Below, piece by piece: positions 56,980 through 64,000 of a stretch of 64,000 nt of DNA. The DNA lies in the NCBI RefSeq assembly GCF_900109365.1, contig NZ_FNZR01000009.1, positions 124,001 through 188,000 of the forward strand, in the 5' to 3' direction. This DNA is from Parapedobacter koreensis. Its GTDB lineage: Bacteria > Bacteroidota > Bacteroidia > Sphingobacteriales > Sphingobacteriaceae. The notes under the pieces were generated by a model. That model worked only from the letters and a program-made list of their open reading frames with translations, was not told the origin of the DNA and did not search any database. The translations under genes and the position numbers were made by a program. The first letter of the stretch is position 1. Each line of letters starts with the position of its first letter.

Positions 56980-57402
56980 TTATTGTTCTTCGGTAACCGG
57001 TTCATCCCAAACCAATTTTGGCTTACCCCCTTCACAAATAATACGGTCCGGCGGCAATAGCAGCATACAATCTGATACCACATCCCACTTGCGATTATAT
57101 TCCTTCTGCAGTTCGGTATAGGTGGCTACTTTTATTAAAAATGCTGTCGTATCCATTTGCGTGGAATAAGCAATGAACCCAGCAGGGCCGCCGCAAGCCT
57201 TCTCGCCTATCGCTGTAAAACGCCATTGCTCCACATCCGCACAGGAATATTGGGCAGCCAGCGAATCAACCTCTTGGCGCAGGGCTTCCAATTGTAGACT
57301 TTCTGCCTCAGGGCTCCCCATGAGGGTCTGCTTTTCGCATGCCAATGCGATCATTATTGTACACAGCCCTGTCAGAAATATCAACTTTCTATACATACCC
57401 AT
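56980..57402 (-). CDS. Hypothetical lipoprotein with conserved cysteines
   Basis: This 140-residue protein has a signal peptide and lipobox IALAC (Cys22). The mature part has four further cysteines (YSCAD, KACGG, SDCML, IICEGG) that could form two disulfides, and a hydrophilic coiled opening. I do not recognise a family with certainty. The ATG at 57402 or 57396 (MYRKLI) gives a normal signal peptide; the longer in-frame opening would run into the repeat array upstream. It converges on recG with a gap of four bases and is divergent from the secreted helical protein at 57619. Confidence 0.6.
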   Translation of the reverse strand: MGMYRKLIFLTGLCTIMIALACEKQTLMGSPEAESLQLEALRQEVDSLAAQYSCADVEQWRFTAIGEKACGGPAGFIAYSTQMDTTAFLIKVATYTELQKEYNRKWDVVSDCMLLLPPDRIICEGGKPKLVWDEPVTEEQ

Positions 57403-57416
57403 TATCCTTTTCTTAG

Positions 57417-57586
57417 TAGACGAAAATACCGAATTTTTGCTACAGCTCAAAGGTGCGTCTCCGGGTGTATCTTTCGTCTACGAAAATATGCCTTTCGTCT
57501 AATGCCTTATCCATTCGTCGACAATTACGGGCCTTTGGTCTATTATCACCTATTTCCATGCAACGTTTTTCGCGATCTGTCGTCTT
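57417..57586. repeat. Phased TTTCGTCTA-like repeat array in a divergent promoter region
   Basis: Nine-base units lie on the plus strand at 57472 (TTTCGTCTA), 57493 (TTTCGTCTA), 57513 (ATTCGTCGA) and 57534 (TTTGGTCTA), spaced 21, 20 and 21 bases. A looser CGTCT lies at 57456 and another at 57581. An inverted copy TAGACGAAA lies at 57417-57425, next to the divergent lipoprotein gene, and TTTCGTCTACGAAA (57472-57485) is itself an inverted repeat. The two-turn spacing of 9-base direct repeats suggests a regulator binding one helix face, as LytTR-type regulators do. The regulator is unknown. Confidence 0.6.
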
Positions 57587-57618
57587 ATCAACAGAAAACA
57601 ACGTAAAAAAGTATAGTT

Positions 57619-58203
57619 ATGAAATCAATCGTATTGAGCGCCGTGATTTGCGCAACAGTAGTAGGACATAGTGTAGCAAGCACTTATGCCGCTAATGATG
57701 TAACGAAAGGTCATGTTAAAGAACTCGTAAATGACCAAAAAAGTGTCGAGGCATTTAAACAGGCAATCGGATTTCACGAACGCAATGTAGATGTTCTATG
57801 GGAACAATACGGGCTGGCTGAGGCGCGTATCCGGGAAAGTCGGGGCAACCATGCCGAATTGGATCGCGATAAAGACTTCTTCACGGGTGTATACCAAGAA
57901 GATATCAACAAAGGCATCCGTGTAGATGAAAGCAAGAAAGCCATCGAAGAAATTAAAGCAATGTACACTGAAAAACACGCCCAGCGGGATGCGTACGAGA
58001 AAAAAGAAGTGACGCGGTTGCAAGCACAGCTGAAAGCCGAATTGAATGGCGAGAAAAAAAGGTTCGACAAAGCCAAGAAAAAATATGCTGGCTTGGTCAA
58101 TGAAGAAACCTTGCCCCTATTGCGTAAAGCAGAAGAACATTTTGCAAAGGCTATCGATCGTGCAAATAGCTTCCCCTCGGATACTGCTATTGCGGCACGA
58201 TAA
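57619..58203 (+). CDS. Secreted alpha-helical/coiled-coil protein of unknown function
   Basis: This 194-residue protein has a Sec signal peptide (cleavage near STYA-AND) and no lipobox, so it should be periplasmic or secreted. The mature part is nearly all helix, highly charged, with heptad-like runs (YEKKEVTRLQAQLKAELNGEKKRFDKAKKKY). No enzyme motif and no recognised family. The phased TTTCGTCTA array immediately upstream shows that it is probably tightly controlled, perhaps by an envelope or environmental signal. The gene stands alone, followed by miaE with its own promoter. Confidence 0.75.
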   Translation: MKSIVLSAVICATVVGHSVASTYAANDVTKGHVKELVNDQKSVEAFKQAIGFHERNVDVLWEQYGLAEARIRESRGNHAELDRDKDFFTGVYQEDINKGIRVDESKKAIEEIKAMYTEKHAQRDAYEKKEVTRLQAQLKAELNGEKKRFDKAKKKYAGLVNEETLPLLRKAEEHFAKAIDRANSFPSDTAIAAR

Positions 58204-58285
58204 GTAGGCCTCCAAGGCATCATATAGCTCATATGGCAGCCCCTTTTCAACAAGGATGGCTGCCATTCTTGTTGGAAAATATACG

Positions 58286-58293
58286 TAAGTTTG
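58286..58293 (+). promoter_or_regulatory. -7 box of miaE
   Basis: TAAGTTTG matches TAnnTTTG and lies 19 bases before the ATG at 58313, giving a leader of about 12 bases. TTG triplets at 58269 and 58272 are too close to serve as a standard -33. Confidence 0.5.
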
Positions 58294-58312
58294 CTTAAAA
58301 GACAATACCGCT

Positions 58313-58894
58313 ATGCTTGGACTCAAATTGTTGACCGACCCACGTTGGGCCAATGTTGCTGAAACTAACCTGGAAGAAATCCTGACGGATCATGCTTGGT
58401 GCGAACAGAAGGCAGCCTCCAATGCCATCTCGTTGATTACCCAAAATTCCGAGCATCAAGATCTGGTGCATGAGTTGACGGCCATCGCCATCGAGGAGAT
58501 GCAGCACTTCGAAATGGTCATTGACATCATCAAACAGCGCGGCTACACGCTCGGCCGCGAGCGGAAAGACGATTATGTAAACCAGCTCATGAAATTTACC
58601 AAGAAAGACGGCAGCCGCAATACCGCCTTTATTGATCGGTTGCTCTTTGCAGCCATGATAGAAGCGCGCAGCTGCGAACGGTTCCGCGTACTCTCCCAAA
58701 ACATCCATGACGAAGAACTGGCCAAATTTTATCATGACCTGATGGTGTCAGAGGCCAACCATTATACCACCTTTTTGAATTTTGCCCGCCGCTATACCGT
58801 TGACGTCAATATCGAACAACGTTGGAAGGAATGGCTGGAATTCGAAGGGGAACTGATTAAGTCATACGGCAAGAAAGAGCATATCCATGGGTGA
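58313..58894 (+). CDS. miaE: tRNA-(ms2io6A)-hydroxylase-like di-iron protein
   Basis: This 193-residue ferritin-like protein of the MiaE family hydroxylates the isopentenyl group of ms2i6A at tRNA position 37, an oxygen-dependent step. Carboxylate-bridged iron ligands are visible as IAIEEMQHFEM (ExxH), EARSCERF and SEANHYTTF (ExxH). Length and the opening LGLKLLTDPRWANVAETNLEEILTDHAWCE fit the family. It has its own -7 box and is followed by a bidirectional terminator shared with the convergent susD gene. Confidence 0.93.
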   Translation: MLGLKLLTDPRWANVAETNLEEILTDHAWCEQKAASNAISLITQNSEHQDLVHELTAIAIEEMQHFEMVIDIIKQRGYTLGRERKDDYVNQLMKFTKKDGSRNTAFIDRLLFAAMIEARSCERFRVLSQNIHDEELAKFYHDLMVSEANHYTTFLNFARRYTVDVNIEQRWKEWLEFEGELIKSYGKKEHIHG

Positions 58895-58916
58895 TTAATC
58901 ATTAGCCATCTGCATA

Positions 58917-58944
58917 AAAAAGGGACACCGAAATGTCCCTTTTT
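58917..58944. terminator. Bidirectional intrinsic terminator between miaE and the third susD
   Basis: AAAAAGGGACA (58917-58927) and TGTCCCTTTTT (58934-58944) form an 11-bp stem around CCGAAA. T-runs are present in both reading directions, as expected between convergent genes. Confidence 0.88.
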
Positions 58945-58950
58945 CAATGA

Positions 58951-60414
58951 TCACCGCTCCCACCATACTTTGGTATGGAAATCATCCGCCCCCATGCGCT
59001 GTACAGCTTCCTGATATTTCTCGGCATTGAACCGACGCACGTCCGTATGGTACATGAAACGTGTAGGCATCCGGCCCTCATACAGCATGTAAGGTGTTTT
59101 TGGCAATTCAGGATATCCCGTACGCCGGTATTCAAACCATTGCTGGTAATCGTTGAAAAATAGCGCCAAGTATTTTTGATTCATTATACGGGCAAAGGTT
59201 CCGTCAAATCGAGCTGCTTCATTCTCAAAATAATTGTCCGGCATCACTCCGCCTTTCCACTGTGTAACCGCTGCCGTCACTCCCCGCTGATATGCCGCTT
59301 CCGCGGCTGTTTCATCCCCTTGGAAAAATGCCACTTCGGCCTTGATAAACTCGACCTCGGCATAGCTCATCATGACCTCAATGATCTCCGTACCCAAGGT
59401 CGTGTATACCATCAAATCACCATTAGGCGTGCTGGGATCGTAATTATATTGCGACGCATCTCCCGAATGTGCACTCGGTATGCCGCGATAACCCAAATCC
59501 ACGTATTCACCGTTTTCCAACCGCCTGGCGCGGGTCATAAACAATGGTCGACGTGGATCTTCCAATTCGTTCAGCATGTCTACAAAAAACTCCGCCATTG
59601 CTTCGAAATTGACGTAATCTTGCCGCCTTCCCCAGGCATAATCATAAGGCGTCAGCCCAGAAATAGGCACCAACGCCGCGTCTTCATTGGAGGTAAACAC
59701 CGGATATTCGTCCGGGTTAGCAATTATTGCCTGCAAGCGCACATAGCTGTTCTGTTCGGTGCGCTTGGACATCCGCAGAATCATTCGCATCAACAGGGAG
59801 TTATTGAACCGGCGCCATTTCGTTGCGTCATTGCCATAAAGCAGGTCATTGCCAGCCATATTGCCACCGGCCGCATAGACGCGGTTTGCTTCCTCCAATT
59901 GGTCGATAAGGCTGAGGTAAATTTCCTCTTGCGTATCAAACCGTGGTTGGTTGAGCCCTTCCTCTGCTTGCATGGCCTCGCTAAACGGCACGTCCCCGAA
60001 ACTGTCCGTGAGTATCCCTACGATGTAAGCACGCAGCGTCGCCGCCACCGCTTTGTATATCGGCTGCCCGTATTCATCGGCGGCATCATCCATTTCGCGT
60101 AGATTGCGTAACAGGCGGTAACACGTGTTCCATGTGCCATTACCGGAATTTTCCTGCATATAGTACCAGTGCACGGCATTGCCCGAGCTGGGATGCGGCA
60201 GTGCAACCTGCATCAGTTGCCACGTAAAATCATAGCTCCTCACCGTGAAATAGGTACTCATTCCATAAATCGTCGGGGTGAGCATACTACCCGGCGTTAC
60301 CTTCTCAATCTTATTGGGGTCGGTATTGATTTCCTCAAATTCATGCGTACATGATGTAGCCAGCAGCATGATTACCAAGCTTCCCGTTAGCGTATTGCGA
60401 TTCAAAATATTCAT
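58951..60414 (-). CDS. SusD-like lipoprotein (SusD-like_2 type), third pair
   Basis: This 487-residue lipoprotein has the lipobox ATSC (Cys22). It shows the SusD-like_2 subtype: THEFEEINTDPNKIEKVTPGSMLTPTIYG at the mature start, IVGILTDSFGDVPFSEAMQ, and a C-terminal LALFFNDYQQWFEYRRTGYPELP. This subtype is common in pairs that import non-starch or peptide/glycan ligands. The ATG at 60414 is chosen over an in-frame TTG at 60420. It follows its SusC after 28 bases. No carbohydrate enzyme is encoded on its visible downstream side, so the ligand cannot be inferred. Confidence 0.93.
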   Translation of the reverse strand: MNILNRNTLTGSLVIMLLATSCTHEFEEINTDPNKIEKVTPGSMLTPTIYGMSTYFTVRSYDFTWQLMQVALPHPSSGNAVHWYYMQENSGNGTWNTCYRLLRNLREMDDAADEYGQPIYKAVAATLRAYIVGILTDSFGDVPFSEAMQAEEGLNQPRFDTQEEIYLSLIDQLEEANRVYAAGGNMAGNDLLYGNDATKWRRFNNSLLMRMILRMSKRTEQNSYVRLQAIIANPDEYPVFTSNEDAALVPISGLTPYDYAWGRRQDYVNFEAMAEFFVDMLNELEDPRRPLFMTRARRLENGEYVDLGYRGIPSAHSGDASQYNYDPSTPNGDLMVYTTLGTEIIEVMMSYAEVEFIKAEVAFFQGDETAAEAAYQRGVTAAVTQWKGGVMPDNYFENEAARFDGTFARIMNQKYLALFFNDYQQWFEYRRTGYPELPKTPYMLYEGRMPTRFMYHTDVRRFNAEKYQEAVQRMGADDFHTKVWWER

Positions 60415-60442
60415 GTTCAAAAGCGTTGTAAGTCCTTTTACT

Positions 60443-63400
60443 TTAAAATTGCAGCCTCAAATTTACGCCCCATGTCCTTGGCGTGGGCAACTGCCCCATC
60501 TCTACCCCGGGTACGATGGTGGCCCCATTAAGGCTTGCCGTCTCGGGGTCAAAAATTGGAAAGTCCGAAATCATCGCCAGATCCCGGCCATACACGGCAA
60601 TGCTTGCCCCAGCCAAGCGCCAGCGCGACACCACCGATACCGGCAGGTTGTATTCCAAGCGGACTTCCCGCAGCTTCAGGTAAGACGCATCAAAGCTGTT
60701 CGTCTCGATATTGGCCCGCCGATAATAATCAGCATACCACGTTTGGATCGGAACCGGCATGGTATTGGGCGAATAACTACCATCGTCATTCATCACGACA
60801 CCCTCGCCGATGACGGTCATGGTTTCCCGGCCCAGCAAGGTATGCCGCAGTTTTCCCTGTTCGGTCATCTTGTGGTGGCTCTGCGAATACAATATCCCAC
60901 CGTATTGTCCATCAACAGTAGCGCTTAGCCGCCAGTTCTTATATTGGAATTCATTGACCAGGCCAGCTTTCCAATCGGCATAGGCATTGCCAATCTTGGT
61001 GATATCACTGGGCTGTAGTGCCAGCCCCGTTGTGCCGTTAAATACGACCTGCCCATCGGAATTCCGCACCAACCCATACCCCCATATATCGCCGATACTA
61101 CCGCCCACGGTAGCTAACAACGTGGCCGTACCACTGGTAGCGATAATTTGTTCTTCGCCTTCCACATCATCGCTCAACGACAGGATTTTGTTGTCATTGG
61201 TAGACCAGGTAGCCGTAGCTGTCCACGAAAACAGATCGTTTTTTACCGGACTTCCGCTCAACATCACCTCAATACCCTTATTGCGGATTTCACCGGCATT
61301 GATGAACGCACTGCTATAACCCGTTGTGATATCTAAAGGCACCGAGAGCACTTGGTTTTCGGTCGTAATGGCATATAAATTCACATCGGTATTAATACGG
61401 TTGTTGAACAATGCTACGTTTACACCAGCTTCCCATGACCGTGATATCTCGGGTTTCAAATCTGCATTATGGAGTACCGATGGGGCTTCAGCAGAACCCG
61501 GGAAGCTGGTCTTGCTGTAATACTTTGCCGTGCGGTAAGGATAGGTGTCATTGCCTACCATTGCCCATGAAAGGCGGGCTTTAGCAAAGCTGACCGCTTC
61601 AGGCAGTGAAAAAATATCGCTCAGGATATAGCTGCTGCTTACTGAGGGATAAAAATAAGAATTATTGCCATTGGGTAATGTAGAAGACCAATCATTCCGT
61701 CCGGTGATATCCAAGAAAACCAAATCGCGGTACGAGAAGTTGACAAAGCCATATACGCTGTTTGTACGACGCCGCTGCAAATCATTATCGGCCAAGGCTT
61801 GTTCCAAGGCATTAGACAGCTTGTAAATACCGGGCAGCAACAATCCTCGGGCGATGGCGTTATTGGTCTTGGACTCATAGCGCATCGCATTTGCCCCCAA
61901 CGAGGCGCGCAAATCGATAGCCGGCGTAATTTTATTCTGGTAAGTGAGCAACATGTCGGTATTTGATTCGAAGAAATAGACATCTTGTTCTTTGTAGTAT
62001 CCCTGCGGGAAATTTGCCGTGTTGTAGGGTCTGCGGTTATCCCGTTTGTCCTGCCGCATATTTAGGCCCGACCGCACCATGAGGCTCCATCGGTCATCAA
62101 ACGTATAGATTCCCTGCAAGTTGCCTTCCACGGTGTTGCTCTTCAACCCATTGGTCATTTCATAGGCTATGAGGTAGGGATTTTCAATATACGAGCTGAA
62201 GGGGTGAATTTGTTCCAATTGCTCCCTACCTTGTTTCCAGGTGGGACGGTACCATTCCAGATCAACGTTTGGATTCTGGAATATCATGAAATAGCCGATA
62301 GATTGGTTGTTGTAGCCCGTACCCGGTAGATTGTCACTACTTTTAGACGTATAGCTCATCTTGGCATTCACCTGTAGTTTTTCCGAAAGATGGGCGCTGC
62401 TATTTAATGATGCCACGATACGTTCAAATCCCGTATTGGGCATGATCCACTCATTTTTTGTATGGGTAAGTGATGCCCGTGCCGAAAAGCGGTCTGTCGC
62501 CCCATCCAGCGCGACACTATTGGTCAAATTGAGTCCCGTACGCCAAAACCCCTTGATATTGTCGGTATACGGCTGCCACAACTGCCGTTCGGCAGATTGC
62601 CCTTCTACGGTAGGATCATACTGGAAATAATATTGACCATCAAACTTTGGACCGAAAGCACTGGAAGTTGACCCTGTATTGGCGCCATCCTCCGACAATT
62701 GATAGGAATAATACAAATCACCGTCTGCATTACGGTTGTTGTTGCCTTGTCCATATTCGTACTGCCAGTCTGGCCATCGCAGCACATCCTGGATGCTGGT
62801 ATTGGAGTTGATGGTGATACCAATACCCCCCTCCCGCTTACGGCCGCTTTTGGTAGTAATAATTAGCGCACCGTTGGCGGCGCGGCTGCCGTAGAGCGCC
62901 GATGCTGCTGCGCCTTTTAAAACCGTTACGGATTCGATATCATCGGGATTAATGTCCGAGAGCCCGTTGCCAAAATCAATCGGAATATCTTTATCGACAC
63001 CGCTTGCTCCGGCACCATAAGCTTGGTCTACGCCCGAGCTGACCCTTCCATTGATCATCGGGATGCCGTCTATGACTACCAATGCCTCATTACCGGCTAT
63101 ATCCAGCGATCGATCCCCCCGCAGGTTAATCCGAGTAGCGTTAAGCGGTCCAGAACCGGTCTGCGTAAGGTTCAAACCCGCTACCTTACCCTTCAAAGCG
63201 TCCGACCAGTTGTTTGAGATCGCATCCGTGAGGTCTTCGCCTTTCACCACCGACACGCCGTAGCCCAATGCTTTCTCTTCACGCTTAATGCCCAGGGCGG
63301 TCACTACCACCTCGGATAATGCTTGGTTGTCTTCTTGCAACACCACATCCAACTGGGCACGGCCCGACAACGGTACTTCCTGCCTTACATATCCAATAAG

Positions 63401-63928
63401 CGAAAACACCAACGTGGCATCTTCAGGCGCAGCAATGGTATACTGGCCGTTTATTCCTGTGGACACTGTAGTGGCCACTCCCTTCACGCTCACCGAGACA
63501 CCGGCCAATGGCTCCCCTTCTCCCGATGTGACCCTGCCCTGCACCGTCATTTGCTGATGGATCACGGGATTGCTGCTGGCTCCGTCAGCCACATCTCCGG
63601 GGAAGACTACCAACAAATCGCCTTCTATCCGATAGGTGAGCCCCGTCTCGGACAGCACTTCCGCCAGTAATCGCTCTGGCGGCAATCCGGTACGCGCCGT
63701 ATGTGCTTGCTTGCCTTCCAATTGCCTGGCATCATATACCAATTTCTTATTGATGCGTGAAGCAATTTCTTTCAATACTTGTTCGAGTAAAATACCCGTG
63801 CGTACATGTTGTGCCGGCACATGGTTGGCTCGTGCATACTGCTGGGCAGCCACCGGCCCCCAACATACGGACAAAAATGTCCCGTACAGCAATGCGCGTT
63901 TTGTTAAATACTGTCGATTTGATTCCAT
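60443..63928 (-). CDS. SusC-like TonB-dependent receptor with N-terminal STN signalling domain
   Basis: This 1161-residue receptor has a signal peptide (to about AAQQ, residue 30), an STN/secretin-type domain at about 46-112 (GILLEQVLKEIASRINKKLVYDARQL), a carboxypeptidase-like domain at about 127-212 and a TonB box SEVVVTALG. The plug carries INLRGDRSLDIAGNEALVVIDG and VTVLKGAAASALYGSRAANG, followed by a barrel ending in GVNLRLQF. The STN domain is typical of receptors that signal to a FecR anti-sigma factor and ECF sigma. Those genes would lie beyond position 64000. This differs from the HTCS-controlled pair earlier in the window. The 72 bases upstream show no -7 box, consistent with an ECF-type promoter. 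Confidence 0.96.
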   Translation of the reverse strand: MESNRQYLTKRALLYGTFLSVCWGPVAAQQYARANHVPAQHVRTGILLEQVLKEIASRINKKLVYDARQLEGKQAHTARTGLPPERLLAEVLSETGLTYRIEGDLLVVFPGDVADGASSNPVIHQQMTVQGRVTSGEGEPLAGVSVSVKGVATTVSTGINGQYTIAAPEDATLVFSLIGYVRQEVPLSGRAQLDVVLQEDNQALSEVVVTALGIKREEKALGYGVSVVKGEDLTDAISNNWSDALKGKVAGLNLTQTGSGPLNATRINLRGDRSLDIAGNEALVVIDGIPMINGRVSSGVDQAYGAGASGVDKDIPIDFGNGLSDINPDDIESVTVLKGAAASALYGSRAANGALIITTKSGRKREGGIGITINSNTSIQDVLRWPDWQYEYGQGNNNRNADGDLYYSYQLSEDGANTGSTSSAFGPKFDGQYYFQYDPTVEGQSAERQLWQPYTDNIKGFWRTGLNLTNSVALDGATDRFSARASLTHTKNEWIMPNTGFERIVASLNSSAHLSEKLQVNAKMSYTSKSSDNLPGTGYNNQSIGYFMIFQNPNVDLEWYRPTWKQGREQLEQIHPFSSYIENPYLIAYEMTNGLKSNTVEGNLQGIYTFDDRWSLMVRSGLNMRQDKRDNRRPYNTANFPQGYYKEQDVYFFESNTDMLLTYQNKITPAIDLRASLGANAMRYESKTNNAIARGLLLPGIYKLSNALEQALADNDLQRRRTNSVYGFVNFSYRDLVFLDITGRNDWSSTLPNGNNSYFYPSVSSSYILSDIFSLPEAVSFAKARLSWAMVGNDTYPYRTAKYYSKTSFPGSAEAPSVLHNADLKPEISRSWEAGVNVALFNNRINTDVNLYAITTENQVLSVPLDITTGYSSAFINAGEIRNKGIEVMLSGSPVKNDLFSWTATATWSTNDNKILSLSDDVEGEEQIIATSGTATLLATVGGSIGDIWGYGLVRNSDGQVVFNGTTGLALQPSDITKIGNAYADWKAGLVNEFQYKNWRLSATVDGQYGGILYSQSHHKMTEQGKLRHTLLGRETMTVIGEGVVMNDDGSYSPNTMPVPIQTWYADYYRRANIETNSFDASYLKLREVRLEYNLPVSVVSRWRLAGASIAVYGRDLAMISDFPIFDPETASLNGATIVPGVEMGQLPTPRTWGVNLRLQF

Positions 63929-64000
63929 ACTGATGTGTTATATATGTCGTGAATAATCTTGATTAAAAATTGCGTTCGCGCAGGACAATGGCTGAGCCGC

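Noticed and set aside
58249-58273. Hairpin AACAAGGATGGC / GCCATTCTTGTT after the secreted helical protein gene
   Set aside because: The loop would be a single base and no T-run follows; other pairings are equally good, so a terminator is not supported.
59176-60102. 308-codon open frame antisense to the third susD
   Set aside because: The susD frame is certain and complete. The antisense product is rich in His, Arg and Cys and shows no known domain; it is a shadow frame.

Overview
The window looks like chromosomal DNA from a member of the Bacteroidota, probably the Sphingobacteriales. The evidence is three SusC/SusD outer-membrane glycan importers, a one-protein hybrid two-component system (HTCS), the gldKLMN core of the type IX secretion/gliding machine, DUF4271 next to hemD, and promoters with the TAnnTTTG -7 box in place of an E. 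coli-type -10. Assignment below order level is inference. I saw no rRNA, tRNA, CRISPR array, integrase or intact insertion sequence.

Region 1 (1-20015) is a polysaccharide utilisation locus for a uronic-acid-containing glycan. It holds susC (cut by the window edge), susD, a GH88 unsaturated-uronyl hydrolase, an unusual secreted GH2-polysaccharide lyase fusion, a second susC/susD pair, a surface lipoprotein, a second GH88 enzyme and an HTCS regulator. The lyase would leave unsaturated uronic acids on chain ends, the GH88 enzymes would remove them, and the GH2 module would trim neutral or uronic sugars. Two promoters in the locus share a 22-bp-spaced ACCCC direct repeat that is the best candidate for the HTCS operator.

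Region 2 (20016-32391) holds lipA, a bestrophin-type channel, an MFS transporter, ogt, and the two halves of an AddAB-type helicase-nuclease. Between addA and addB lie a decayed Crp/Fnr locus with a perfect 42-bp palindrome and a PIN-type toxin-antitoxin pair. A second toxin-antitoxin-like pair (DUF433/DUF5615) follows addB.

Region 3 (32424-39025, minus strand) is a thiamine operon behind a TPP riboswitch: thiS, thiC, a ThiE/TenI paralogue, thiE, thiG, thiH and a ThiF/MoeB-rhodanese protein. A roughly 600-bp non-coding element with terminal inverted repeats separates it from the Mrp-type Fe-S carrier gene.

Region 4 (39691-58894) is mostly housekeeping: mrp, an AsmA-like/GT51 glycosyltransferase, hpt, an alkyltransferase-like protein, a tandem DUF1080 lipoprotein, DUF4271-hemD, gldKLMN, a JmjC/cupin protein, a 46-residue membrane protein, ridA, an EamA transporter, recG, two proteins of unknown function and miaE. 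One of the unknown genes is preceded by a phased array of TTTCGTCTA-like repeats.

Region 5 (58951-64000, minus strand) is a third susC/susD pair. Its SusC has an N-terminal STN signalling domain, so it is probably controlled by an ECF sigma/FecR pair outside the window.
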